64,000 nt of DNA from Allacma fusca (lineage: Eukaryota; Arthropoda; Collembola; Symphypleona; Sminthuridae), in contig OX359250.1 in assembly GCA_947179485.1 (NCBI GenBank), forward strand, positions 2,191,661 through 2,255,660. Reading direction: 5' to 3'. The notes beneath the pieces were generated by a model, which made no database searches, was not told where the DNA came from, and saw only the letters and a list, made by a program, of their open reading frames with translations. This document shows, one piece after another, positions 45,893 through 57,733 of this stretch. The position numbers were made by a program, and so were the translations under genes. The number at the start of each line of letters is the position of its first letter. Position 1 is the first letter of the stretch.

Positions 45893-46600
45893 CTAAAAGT
45901 ACAGAGTGCCACAAAACGATTGCCGCCCCTCCTAGCCCACAGAAAGGAAGCAAATCAGAAAATATCTGACTCCAATTTGTAGCGAATTCTTGACCACATA
46001 TTTTAACTTTTGTTTCATTGACCTTCATCAAATTGACCACCACCAGTCGAGGGGTTCACGATTGGGAAGAAAATTCTGAATTTTTCGGAGTTTTAGAATT
46101 CATTTTATTTTTATTCCAATGCAAAATTTTTCCAAGAATATGTTTAACACTCATTTGTGAGAAATTTTATGGGCTTTCAGGAGAGCTGTCTACTCGCTAA
46201 CAAATGTAACACTAAATAGCACTAATGGAAAATCGAGGCAGTTATTTATTATTTCAAAACATTTCAGAAACTACAATTTTACGCCAGATAGCTCCGCAGA
46301 ATTTAAATTTAAAGAGAGAATTAATTTTTCTGACACATGAGCGTTAAATACACTTGTGAAAAAAATTTGTGTTGAAGTACAAAAAAATTGAATTCCAAAA
46401 TCACAAAAAAGTAAGGCAGTGCCTCACGTTCGTGAACCCTACGACCGCAAAAACTGATCGAAGCCAATGAAACAAATTAAAAGAAAATCTGGTCAAGAAT
46501 TCGATAGAAGAAATGGGAGTCTAATATTTTATGATTTGCTCCCTTATGTGGGCTAGGAGGGGCAGCAATTCATTTTGTGACACCCTTTACGGGAAGAAAG
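45893..46600. repeat. GGGTGTTTCA-family element, long arms
   Basis: The left arm GCCGCCCCTCCTAGCCCACA (45924 on) is matched in inverse by TGTGGGCTAGGAGGGGCAGC (46547 on). Further in, GCGAATTCTTGACCACAT is matched in inverse by CTGGTCAAGAATTCGAT. Arms of about 130-150 bp. The outer edges are AGAGTGCCACAA and (inverse) GGGTGTCACAAAA. Confidence 0.8.
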
Positions 46601-46604
46601 AATT

Positions 46605-49600
46605 GTAAGCAAACCAATTTTTTTAAATTGGCCTTAACCAGCAGTATGATGATGCTTTGGTAAATAATTTTATTGTACTTGAAAGTAACGAAAAAAGCCT
46701 TTGGCGGCACTCAAACTATCAGTCTTCTGTTGTTGTGTATACTGAATAGGAAAAAATACAAAAACATCCTTTTCGCAGTCACAGTATAGTACTAATACAG
46801 TATTATTCTTGCTTCATTCTTTCAGCAAAAACTGGAACATTTTGACACTATATATTATGATTTACGAATAAGTAATGACTACGACGATAGTTTATACACG
46901 CCAGATCCTGTACTTTCAGAAGTTGAATCAGGCATCACGCACGAAACTAATAACCCTGTAATTATTGTTATTGTCATCAACCGGATGTTTTTCTATTTCT
47001 GCATGACCAGCACGTAAACTCACATAATTCTGATTGTGAGCGCGAGTGCAGTGGCTGCCCAGTTCGTTAATTTTAAGCTTTGTGTACAATTAAGGCATAA
47101 CACAAAACATCTTTAAACTCCTCTTTAAATCCAATTTAATTTTAACTTTTTGAAATAAATATACAAAATATAAATCAATTCTTCATTCTTGTTTTAATTT
47201 ATTTTAATCTGCTTATAAGTAGTACTTTAAAAGTACCTCAGTTTTGATAATTTGAATACTAAACTGGTTCTGGTGATGACAACCAGTTGACCATGACCAG
47301 AACCTGTTAGCTCCAGACACCGGTGTTTCGTCCTAGTTAGGTCTAGTCAGTGCAATATTAATTTTGAAATCTTTATTCGACTATACCAAAATCCATTTGT
47401 TTGATTTTGTCTAGGGTCAGATCCCGTATGGGCTTGAAAAATTTAACTCCACAAGATTTTTCACAATAATATCCGTGCATTAGCGTATGTAAATACAAAG
47501 CTGGATTTAGATTATAGAACCACTTTATTTGCAAAGATTTTATCGCTGAAAGCATCGTTGTATATAATCTAACTTCTGTCTAAATATTGGAAAAAGTGGA
47601 TTTTTGAAATAGTTACTGAGACAATGGAATGAAATCACCCCTGCTATGAGACCTGAGATCATGAGATTTTGAAAATCAAGATTCCATTGGCACACATTAA
47701 ATTACTAAACGAATTTTCAATTGTATTCTATCCCTCCAACGTTACAGCTTATGCAAGTGGTTCTACAATTTAATTCCACTCTGTATTCATATAATTATTA
47801 GAGTTCGGTCTGGAATCAACTTGGAGCCTTGGATTATTAAAATAGGCTAATGAGTTTGAAAGCTATCCAAAATTCGTTGTTCTTAAGATCTGGAAAATGT
47901 CATTTCTTGCTAGACTGCTTTTTAGGAAGTATGACTTTTTCAAAAACTGATAACCGTCTATAACCTTCTAATCCGTCAACCAAAGCATCTTCCCTTCAAA
48001 AATTATAATTTGTAATACAAAACCTATAAAACATTTTCAAAATAAAAAGTATAAAAAATAAAACCTTTTTTTGCAAAGTTGAATTTACTTTGATTAGCAA
48101 CATTTTTAAGGAAGGTAGTTTTTTAGAATACAATCAATATAAACTGAATATAAATTTCGCTGAATATTTATAATCAAAACTTCTTTATATTAGACTTTAA
48201 CTATTTATGTAATAGGTTGCTTTTACAGCTGGCAGTAATTTACGTGTTAAAAAAACAAATAACCATGCATTTAAAATTTCAATTAATATTTCAGTTTTTT
48301 AGAATTTCGATCACTGCGTTCCAATCTGGAGACATTTTATGGTATTAGCATAATAAATTATTAGTATCGTTTTATATCCTAAATTATTTAATAAATTTTA
48401 AAGACAAGCATAAACACGTGTTCAGTATACATAAGTTAATACCTTTGCCAAGAATCACAAGAAACAAATAATATTGTTCCATAAGACTTCAAATTTTACT
48501 TCTCATTCTTGCATTAAAATTAATTTGAAATGATAATATTAGTGAAATCGTTAATGAGCCAGCTATTTTATCCACTCCCAAAACAAAAATCTAGAATACA
48601 TGAAAATTCAATTATTATACTATATTGGAAATTTACTTTCTTTCGCTCATTAAATATGAGGTAGGAATTCCCTGTGGGAGGTACATGAACAAAATATTTG
48701 ATAACTTGAATTAAGGGAAGGCTGCTAGATAAAAGATTGAACAGGTATATTTACGGATATTTTTACATTTATTGCTCCAGTATTTTTTTGTTATTTCATT
48801 ATATTAATTCTGGTGTAACAATAAAAACTGTAAAATAATTAATTGGTTATAAACCAAAATAAGTTGTTTTACAGTAATACAACAAAACAACAAATAAGGC
48901 AAACTGTATGTGTAAAATGTCAAACTATCGTAACCAAAAGTTATGTATTTACCTGAAATTAACTTATTTGCATGGAATTTAAAATGCTTTCAAATTAAAA
49001 AATTAAAGAAAAAATTAATCAATACAAAAATTTGACTTTTGCCAAAACATATTCTGACCAGTTCTTGAAACAAATTTTATAAAATTTGGGAGAGCAAAAA
49101 TTGAGAGAACCGAATATTTTTTCCCCTTTCGTTTATATGTTTAGGGCGGGGAGAAAAAGGCTGAATGACACGCTGAACAGTTTTTATGTTGAATACAAAA
49201 TTAAATATTTTTTAAATTCTTTCATAGTAAAAGCGAACTGTGTTTGAATAGGTGAATAGGTTCACAATTTTGTTAAAGATTTTGGATTTATTAATTTGCT
49301 TTTTGTAATTTTTATTTGCTTTTAAATTCTATCCCACGATATTTTGTTCAATAAGCAGCTGAAGGAACTTAAATTACAAAGTCAAAGATAAGTACATGAT
49401 GATAATGTTAAATATTGTTTGAACTTTATCATTGATTTTAATGTCAAGTCTCTGTCAACCTTGCAGCAACAATATTAAACACATTTACTTCTATTGTATT
49501 CATATTTAACCCTGTTCTGAGTACATTTTATGACACTAAAATAGTAAAATGATTCGCTGTCAAACTGGGATGTCCTAATTAATTTTCGCTAGTACTCACA

Positions 49601-51475
49601 ATAGCAATGGTAGAAACTATCTATACATTTTTGAGACTTTCATGGAGCTTGAACAACGAAAATACGTTATTAAGTTAAATTTCAAAATTATTGATAGGCT
49701 ATTCCTAAAGTCAAATTAATATTAATGTTTAAATTAATGTAGCTACAGGTTGATAATAACTTGTAAGGACTGTCAAGGAGTGATCCCAAATTCTGAGCGG
49801 CAAATAAATAATGAAAGACTAAGTTTTAAGACTCAGATAATAGCTACAGCTATCATTTCTTTACAGTTTACTTGTGAACTTGAGAATCATTGCGAAGCAT
49901 ATGCATTACAGTAGGGTGAAGCAATAAATACATTGGTATAATGCAGGCTAAATTGCGTAAAGATACTTAGAAACGTTATTGTTAAAGTTAGCAACCTATG
50001 CTGGATTATTTTAAAATAAAGACCTCGGTACATGAAAAGGAATACTGAGAATTTGTATAAACTCTATTGAGTTTAATTCGAAATGCATCCCATCCCTGCT
50101 AAACCGGCCTACAATGGTTTTTACTTTTTGCACTACCTACCGTTAAGATGTGAAGGAACTAGTGAGGCTCTGAGTTGGTTCGCTGAATCTACATAGCAGG
50201 CACTAAGCTAGTTTTTTATACAAACTAATCAGTTGTAAGGAATTAATTTGTTGAATCTAACCGAAAGACACGGGCGTAAGGCCTGAAATGTGGAAGTCTG
50301 GACAACACACCTGCTGGATATTCGTTGAATTCACAAACCTTGGCACGTCTCACTATCGTAGAATATTAAAACGATTGGGAAAACTTCAGATAAATTATTT
50401 ACATTAGAAATAGAAAAATAGGTAATGGAAACCAATGTGTGTAGTTATGGATTAATATGCCTGTTAGATTCACTTCACTGTTGTATGAGACACGGCGACT
50501 AACGTCAACCGACAGCGGCTAAACAACTAAGTGCAAGTACACAGTCTAATCTTACGGCAGCTAAAGGCTCACTGTGAACATCTTGAAAGCAACATATATT
50601 GTGAAGATCGTAGGAACTCAGTACGATTAAGATCGAGAGATGCTGCTTTCAAAATTAAGTCAAGGAGTTACTTACAACATTCGAGTCGTGTTGACGAATG
50701 TCTGGTTTCTTGCGTATTGCATGGTGAAAATCGCGAATCCCTAGGTTTCAATACTTTTAAATACAAGTTTGATTTAAATTGTTTCGCCTGTGGCAAAATT
50801 ATTAGTAGGTTTATAACTATGGAGGACAAGCCGCCTTGCTCAATACAATATGACCCAAAACTCTTGCTCTCTCCACATAGATCAAGTAATTCAAGTATAC
50901 CATAGCAGAAATAATATTATTTTCAATCCTTACCCTCTCCATCATACCTGTTCCTGGATCAACTTTTAATGCACGTTATGGCAATGTTAACGGGCAACTT
51001 CCGTTGTCTCATTAAAATTTTACTATAGCATTTTACATTTTATGTAGCTTTTCTCAGTTTAAACACCTTTTTAACAATCTTGAACCATTTGACAGATATA
51101 ACAATTTTATTATTAAGCTTGCTCACTCACGTAACTCACGTTCAAGTTCAAACCACTCCATTAAAACCTCATTGTTGAATAATCTTTTTTATCATGTTAA
51201 TTAATTCCACAGAAATGTTTCAACTTTTTTCTTGTGTATGCATACAGCATTAGACGACGACATAGGTCAGGTAACGGGGGTAAGGGGAGCCTTCGGCGAC
51301 TCAGGAAGAACTTTCACATCTCCAGAATCTAAAAACACATTGGAAGTGTTTGACTAGTCATGTGTGAAGAAGACTTCTCTTGAAACTCAATCGTTGTGCT
51401 AATTCGCAGCGTTTATTGTTCAAGAGCCAGGGAATGGGAATGACAAAAACAGGACTATTTACAGTATGGGGTTAT
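46605..51475. other. AT-rich gene desert
   Basis: Nearly 5 kb with no supportable gene. One family fragment lies at 49055-49190 (TTGAAACAAATTTTATAAAAT, then CCCCTTTCGTTTATATG and TGACACGCTG). A 124-codon plus-strand frame at 50531-50905 has no family resemblance, and I do not call it. Confidence 0.5.
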
Positions 51476-51478
51476 GCA

Positions 51479-51550
51479 CAGAGATGCGCAGCGAAAGCTA
51501 GCCTTCCAAGAAGGCTTCATTCTTCGTAACGTTTAAAGGCCTTCACAGAT
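51479..51550. repeat. Left-end fragment of the 31489-32045 hAT family
   Basis: CAGAGATGCGCAGCGAAAGC then GCCTTCCAAGAAGGC matches the terminus of that element; the rest is missing. Confidence 0.75.
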
Positions 51551-51861
51551 ATTAAAAAAAAATCATCGTTTGCAACAGCCAGGCGGCTTTTTATGTACGT
51601 AGGACCATTCGATTGTAAGGGAAGTCGGAAGTTGGTATTTATCAAAATAACGGGTGAACTTAAGCTGTTATATTATCATTATAATAATTTATTATATTCA
51701 CTTCCGTGTCCTGTATTCCGTAATTAATAAAAATTGTAAGAGTCCCATTGGTTTCGACGAAACCTTCCATATATGCGTTACTTTATAAAGTGTATTAGAA
51801 ACTAATATTATGTGAGTGATCATACAGGAACTCGCAACTCTACTAATACAGTCGGTGAGGA

Positions 51862-52702
51862 AAGTGTTTCTTATCGAGACAAAAAAACCTTCCCGACCAC
51901 CGTACCGTTCCGAACCGAATGAAATCTCGCAAATCAGGAACCGGTACCGTTCCGATACCCGAAATATCGGTTCGGGAAATTATTATTCCGAAACGGAAAA
52001 AAACATTTTTTTTTGTCCCGGTACCAATACTATCCCGAAACCGGATGACCCGATATTGGTTTATCCCGAACCGATTTTTTCCCGAACCGTTCCGAATCAG
52101 TACCGATAACAGATTGAAATAATTAATCCACAATTTTAAGTATAAGTTCACATTCGGTATATTAATTGGTTTATACTCAAGTACACATTACACATAAACA
52201 AAAAAACATTTCACACTTTCCACGCTCCAAGCACCTGGGGTTAGGTCTTGGGTTTCCATGATAAAGTAGAATTCCCTTCATCTGAATTAAAATTCTAATT
52301 TGTGAGCCATGCAAAAAAAGTACTAGATAAGAGTAAGTGAAGAAGAGTTCACATGGCGTAGTGCAAATCTGTGCTGAATGCAAAGCGCACATGGTAAGTA
52401 ATTAGAACCATGTACATTCTAGTTTCACATTTTCTGCTACACATTTTTTCTGTTAGGCTATGTTACGTATTCGGGACTATCGGTACAAACACATCGGTTT
52501 CGGGAAATTTAGCTCGTCATAGCTTTTCCGATCGGTACTACAATACCGTTTCATTTTCGGTACCGAAACCCAAAACGAATACTCTCCGATTTTGTCGGAT
52601 CTGATCGAGTTTTCCCGTTTCCGTCCCGGTAGTGCAAACGGGACATTTACGTCGTACCGGTAACGTCCCGTTCCGATACCGTCGGTATTCCTTAAGAAAC
52701 TA
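51862..52702. mobile_element. hAT-like MITE, family copy 2
   Basis: The left end AAGTGTTTCTTATCGAGAC and right end CTTAAGAAACTA mirror the copy at 17450-18342, and the internal sequence aligns throughout (CCGAATCAGTACCG; GCGCACATGGTAAGTAA). GTGAGGA flanks both sides, offset by one base. The copies differ by small indels and substitutions. Confidence 0.82.
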
Positions 52703-52949
52703 GTGAGGAGACAAAATGGTTTAAGTGCTGCACAAAAGCATGCACACGTAGACCATTTCACCGTTTCAGCAACGATATTCTTGGAGCACAAAAATATTAG
52801 TCGTTGTTTCCTTGCGGTTCGGAAGTGCGCTAGTATTTTTGTTGGAAAGAATGTAACACAGAGTTATACTGTACTAGCACTGCACAGCCAACTATTGTTG
52901 GCTAAGCAAGGCAAATAAATGTAAGTTGCGATGACAGCAAATAGTACAT

Positions 52950-53070
52950 GTAATAGCTAGCTGCGCAGTGCTATGGTCGTGGATGCATCAAGAGCGCGCG
53001 AATATTTGATTCTTACCATCACTTATGCGGACACTATCCACTCTTTCAACTTAGAAGAGAGGATGATTGC
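52950..53070. repeat. Dispersed repeat, copy 1
   Basis: AATAGCTAGCTGCGCAGTGC followed by TATGGTCGTGGATG is shared, with scattered differences, with 56205-56320. Confidence 0.7.
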
Positions 53071-53489
53071 GAAACTTATTTTTGTTTGTACCTTCAAGGT
53101 TTACAATGAAGCACTGCAACTAGGTGTACACAAATGCAATATTCTAATCTACTATTGCTCTTCAAGGGACTTGTCTGAGGGGTTCTTTGATTCCTTATGA
53201 AGGTCTTTGTCTGGGTTATGTGTGAAGTTGGAAGGTTGTCAGGGTTATCCAAGTTTTAATCGGATGATTATCTACATCAGAATCCTGTAAAGATTTTAGC
53301 TATAAATCATGTTAGATTTGAGAATATTCGAAAAATGGGGATGTCCTTTTCTGGATTTGGCAGATTTGATAGTATTGTTTTGGACCTGTTTGTAATGACC
53401 CAGAACAATAGCAAAGCCAATTTTCAAGCAATGCTACAACAATATGAAAATAATGTATGATTTATATTCCGATATACCTGTGGACCTTA

Positions 53490-54161
53490 CAGAGTTGTCA
53501 ATGCCCTACGTTTTATGCCTGCCCGCTTGAAAATGCCCGGCATTTTGGGCATTTTTGGCAGACATTTAGGTCATATTCGAATACTTAAATATGCATTAAT
53601 AATTTTTATTTTTATCGTGTTTGATTTTTTTTTGAATTATCAAATGTCATTCAAAAATATACATTTTACAGAATGAATTAATCAAAAACTTAGTTTTCTT
53701 ACATCATTGTTTCCCTTGTGTATTCTTCATTTATTTCAAAAATATCCGTAACATCTGCTTCAACTGCTTGTTATGACAATAATTATTACACGAAAATTTG
53801 TTTTTAACAATGTCTGACCAATGAACCAATTTGAAATAATGATATTAATAATTTTAGTATACTGAATTGAGACACGCGGCACGTTACAATTAATGAAATA
53901 TCATGTATGTGCTTCTAGATGACTTATGTATGTGTATAAGTTCCAGCAAAGCATGCATCGAATGCATAAGATAAGGAGATTTAGCTATCTAAAAAAATAA
54001 TGGATGGCGTCGAGGCAGAAGTATTCCGAAAAATAATTGAATATGCACAAAATGTCTGCCCTACGCGGATTATGCCACAAATGTCCCAAATGCCATAGAT
54101 GCGAAAATGTCATGAATTGAAAACGCCCAAATGCCAAGGCATTTTCAATTGGTCAACCCTG
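53490..54161. mobile_element. hAT-like element with ATGCC/GGCAT motifs
   Basis: CAGAGTTGTCAAT at the left and the inverse CAGGGTTGACCAAT at the right are matching termini. Sub-terminal sequence repeats AAATGCCCGGCATTTTGGGC-like motifs. No matching 8-bp flanks were found, so the copy is probably old. Confidence 0.65.
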
Positions 54162-54162
54162 T

Positions 54163-54692
54163 GTGTAACCTCGTATAAGTTTCCCATAATGACGTCCCGT
54201 AATGAAGACAAGTGACCCCTCAGGCTATTTCCGAAATACTGTGTTTATGGCAAAACCGACGGTGCAAATGTGCCCATCACCATACCAGGAGCTTGAAATT
54301 TTTTTTGGTAATTCGGGTAACAGGGTACCCGGCCTAGGTTAGCATTATCACATCATGATTACTCATGTGTGTGTTGACCAAACAAAATGTAATTCCACTT
54401 ATGGCTTATAGTCTGTTGCTTTACTGCCATTACTGCTAGTGATGATTTTTATCTTTGCCTGAATTTTGCAATTTACCCGTTCTACCTGTGCCGGGTATTA
54501 TAAAACCCGGGTGCAATACCCGCATGTCATTAGCACGACAATAGTCTGACGCCCAACAATCATTAAAACATACTATAAGTCATAAGTGGATTTGCATTTT
54601 GTTTGGTCCTAATTGGCCAACACAAACGGAGTAATCGTGATGTAACAATGCTAACCTAGGCCATTATGGGAAACCTACACCAGATTACACAT
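54163..54692. repeat. Foldback element with an insertion in its left arm
   Basis: The inverse pairs are TAAGTTTCCCATAATG (54177) with CATTATGGGAAACCTA (54662), and GGCCTAGGTTAGCATT (54333) with AATGCTAACCTAGGCC (54645), continuing through ATCACGATTACTC to ACCAAACAAAATG. In the right arm the two blocks are contiguous. In the left arm about 140 bases separate them, so something was inserted there. Confidence 0.8.
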
Positions 54693-55016
54693 GCCTGAGT
54701 GGAAAACAAAAATCATCGCTACGGGATATTTCGAGGCTTCGCGTAGGGTGGCTACAGCTACCGCCGTCCAAGTAGGATGAATTTTGAGTTTTTTTCAAAA
54801 TTTCAGATTTTTTTCGAAAAAAATCTATTCGATTTCAACCACATATGCATTAACCATATTTACATTAGCAATATTCAAAAAAAATTTCAATGAAATCGAT
54901 TTAGTTGTTTTAGAGATAACTGTCATTTGACTTGAAGTTCAAAATTTTATATTTTTTTCGAAAAACCTATCGGGCCGATTTCATCCGCCAATACACTAAC
55001 CATTACTATTTATTAG

Positions 55017-55880
55017 TGGTCCCGATCTTTCAATTCTGAATCAAAAAAACTCGATTCGATTCAATTCATTTCTGATTCATCATTTTTTGATTCAGTTCAA
55101 AACATGAATTGAATCATTTCATTCAATTCACTTCATGAATGAAATCACGCGAAATGCCTTGAATCACGATTCAAATGATTCACGTGCAACGAATTTGTTT
55201 GTATATCCCGTTAAAAAATGCAGCTAGTAACGCATCACGTTAAAAAACTTGCACGTGTTTCTGAGAGACATATTTGTTGGAAAACCGACTTATCAATTAT
55301 TTAGTAAATTTTAATTTTTATGCATAAAATACATCAATTATTTCAATTATTATTAATTATTATTAGATCATTTACTAACGGTCCAGTTTAGGTCATAATG
55401 CGACAATTAATTAGCAGGATATGCAACTCGAATTTGCTAATGTTACAGTCAAATCTCGCTATAAGGGATGCTCGTGGGACCAACAAAATTTGTTCCTTAT
55501 AAGCATTAGCCCTTGTAAGCCTAGTGTTATACATTGTGTAAATGGGAATCAGGACTGTAAATCCTAGTCCCTTATAAGGGTTTCCCTTATAGCCAGAGTT
55601 TTTTGACAGTTTTAGTGATAGTGAAACTGCTTGACTTATATTCTTCCGCTGGTTAATGTAGTTATTATAAAAACCTTAAAAATAAAATGTTTGTTACCAG
55701 TTACCACCTTTTACTGTCTGAATGATTTGAATCATCATTCGATTCAATTCAGGACGCAAAAATGAATCAAATTGAATCCTGTGAATCGTGAATTGAATCG
55801 AATCATTGTATTTCATTCAATTCATAAGTTGAATTGAATCAAAACGAATTTTTTGAATTGAATTGAAAGATTGGGACCAC
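55017..55880. mobile_element. GTGGTCCC foldback element, TA-flanked, nested
   Basis: GTGGTCCCGATCTTTCAATTC and the inverse of GAATTGAAAGATTGGGACCAC match over about 21 bp with one difference, and TA lies on each side. Both arms are long runs of GATTCAATTCA-type motifs. It is inserted in the second unit of the 54744-56170 element and itself contains 55446-55607. Confidence 0.88.
55446..55607. mobile_element. Pogo-like MITE, third nesting level
   Basis: CAGTCAAATCTCGCTATAAGG at the left, with an inverse right end CTGGCTATAAGG preceded by TCAAAAAACT. It shares TGTAAATGGGAATCAGGACT with the fragment at 14345-14492. Confidence 0.6.
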
Positions 55881-56204
55881 TAATATTTATACTTACAATT
55901 TCAAATTACAATTCATTTACAAATTTCATTCAAACAATTTCACTAGTTTTGGCGATAACCGTAATTTGACTTGATGTTCAAAAGTTGAAGATATTTTTTC
56001 TCAAAAACTATCCGGTCGATTTCAAGCAAATACAAACTCAGTCTTAGCGTTGATACAAGTCATGTCCATACAAAAGTTCGGTGAAATCGGCCCAGTAGTT
56101 TATGAGTTGTGCGGAAGGACACACGGACGTACGGAAAAGGCTATTTAACTAAGGGGCTGACGCCACCCTAAAACACAAATACGCCCGCATATTATACAAA
56201 TAAC

Positions 56205-56320
56205 GAGCATTGCAATAGCTAACTGCGCAGGACTATGGTCGTCGATGTGTCCATAGCGCACGAATATTATAATCACCGTCACTTTCCCTAACCACTCGCT
56301 TAAATTAGAAGATAGGATAA
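56205..56320. repeat. Dispersed repeat, copy 2
   Basis: AATAGCTAACTGCGCAGGAC followed by TATGGTCGTCGATG; see the copy at 52950-53070. It directly follows the TAGGGTGGC element. Confidence 0.7.
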
Positions 56321-56914
56321 TACAACAAAAAATTCAAAAATCGGAAACGAAAGTTAATGATCCAAAACGCTTAATCGAATGTCAATTCAAAAATTTTGAA
56401 GTAGGAGAAAGTCGACACCGGAACATATCATCTGGTTAAACGACGATCTTAACCCTCAACAACTGAAATCAATTAGCAAATTTGTTGAGTGGAAACAAGG
56501 ATATTTGAGTAGCTCTTTATATATAATGTCTCCAGAAGGTTGGTTAGTGTAGCTATTGGTTTCCAGTGATGCCAGAAAGTGGGAGAATTTGTTGTTGTAT
56601 TCTGCTGAGATGTTTGGGAGTTGGCCATTGCTTCCGAGGGACATAAAAGAAGGCCTCTCCGAATCCATGCAACTGAACGGATTTAAATATGTACTTAATC
56701 AACTAACTGGGCATGCGTAGATATTTGAAGTAAATCATCCTGATGTGATCTGATTGAAAACAATAAGACAAGGTCATCTCTATACTCAATGTTCCAATAA
56801 ATAGACTGCTGCCAGTGTCACCCATGAGAATAATAAACAAGAATAGTCCTTGAATAGACTCCATAGATACTCCATTGTGTGTTTTGATGATATGTTATTG
56901 TTGGAAAGTGAGGT

Positions 56915-57020
56915 GTCCCGCTGTCTCGGTTGTGTAGCGTGTTTTTTCTGTTGCAGAGGATTCGGCTTCGACTCCAGCTCAACCTGCATAAATTCCTGAG
57001 TATTTTCTCTATATCTACTG
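56915..57020 (+). repeat. tRNA-derived SINE-like repeat, copy 1
   Basis: CTCGGTTGTGTAGCGTG, then TTGCAGAGG and GGCTTCGACTCCAGCTCA. The latter resembles a tRNA B box (GGTTCGANTCC). It is shared with 59005-59110 including the tail GAGTATTTTCT. The same stretch could alternatively be part of an LTR read on the minus strand. Confidence 0.5.
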
Positions 57021-57042
57021 TAACGTACGGAAACAGAATACA

Positions 57043-57117
57043 TACATCAGAACAAATACATAGATCAGAACAAATACATAGATAAGAACAAATACATAGA
57101 TCAGAACAAATACATCG
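57043..57117. repeat. 18-bp minisatellite, about four copies
   Basis: The unit ATAGATCAGAACAAATAC is repeated in tandem immediately after the SINE-like repeat. Confidence 0.93.
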
Positions 57118-57733
57118 TTCAATAATATACTATTATTTACACCAATAACTGATATTTTATAATATGATGAAAAACCCATACAGAGCTTTCCCTGTCTTTT
57201 ACACCCATCAATTAGTACCCGTTTGGAATGACATAAAAATAAAGATTTCCCCTAGGAGGATTTTGGAATGGGAAGTATACAAAGTAACTCTGTACACTTC
57301 CTTTGGTAGTCTTAGTTTCTTTTCCTTTAAGCAACTCAAAGGTCAAGAGCAGGTTAGCCTCGTCTCTATTATGACAACGGTATTTATACCTTCTAGACAT
57401 TAAATTTATTGGTTAATTCTATCGGGTCGAATTCATTGGCTCAACCCTCAATCTTACTATCAGCATGAATTATAATATTCTGGGTAATAAATACAAACAA
57501 TCAGACTTACACAATCCAACTAACTATGGTAACAGTGTTACAATTACCTCCTCCTAAAATTCGAACTTAATCAATAATTTGAGACATAATAATATAACAA
57601 TAAATTGAACTTACATCTAAAAACATCTAACACTTACACGACCCAAGTAACCATTAACATTGTTACATTACCTCATCCTAAAATACGAATTCGGTCAATA
57701 ATTAGTACAATACTGAACTGAATTCACATCTAA

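Larger units (their letters stand above)
54744..56170. mobile_element. TAGGGTGGC-ended element with three internal tandem units
   Basis: TAGGGTGGC at the left and GCCACCCTA at the right are inverse; the outer TA may be the target duplication. The body consists of about three units of roughly 150 bp, each containing a CGAAAAA-CTAT-CGATTTCA stretch, a TTTCAnTGAAATCG stretch and a GATAACnGTnATTTGACTTGA stretch. The last ends GTTCGGTGAAATCGGCCCAG before ACACGGACGTACGG, a motif widespread in arthropod repeats. A later element sits in the second unit. Confidence 0.7.
56800..57720 (-). repeat. Possible 3' end (polypurine tract and LTR) of a retroelement
   Basis: On the minus strand, TTTTAGGAGGAGGTAAT is followed by TGTAACACTGTTACC, like a polypurine tract next to an LTR start. 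A TATA-like GGTATAAATACC lies about 150 bases into it. A second version (TAGGATGAGGTAA then TGTAACAATGTTA) lies 130 bases upstream at about 57680, so this junction is duplicated in tandem. No matching 5' LTR was found, so this is tentative. Confidence 0.35.

Noticed and set aside
50531..50905. 124-codon plus-strand open frame with CFACGK
   Set aside because: No family resemblance, no splice context, and surrounded by featureless AT-rich DNA; the cysteine pair alone is not evidence.
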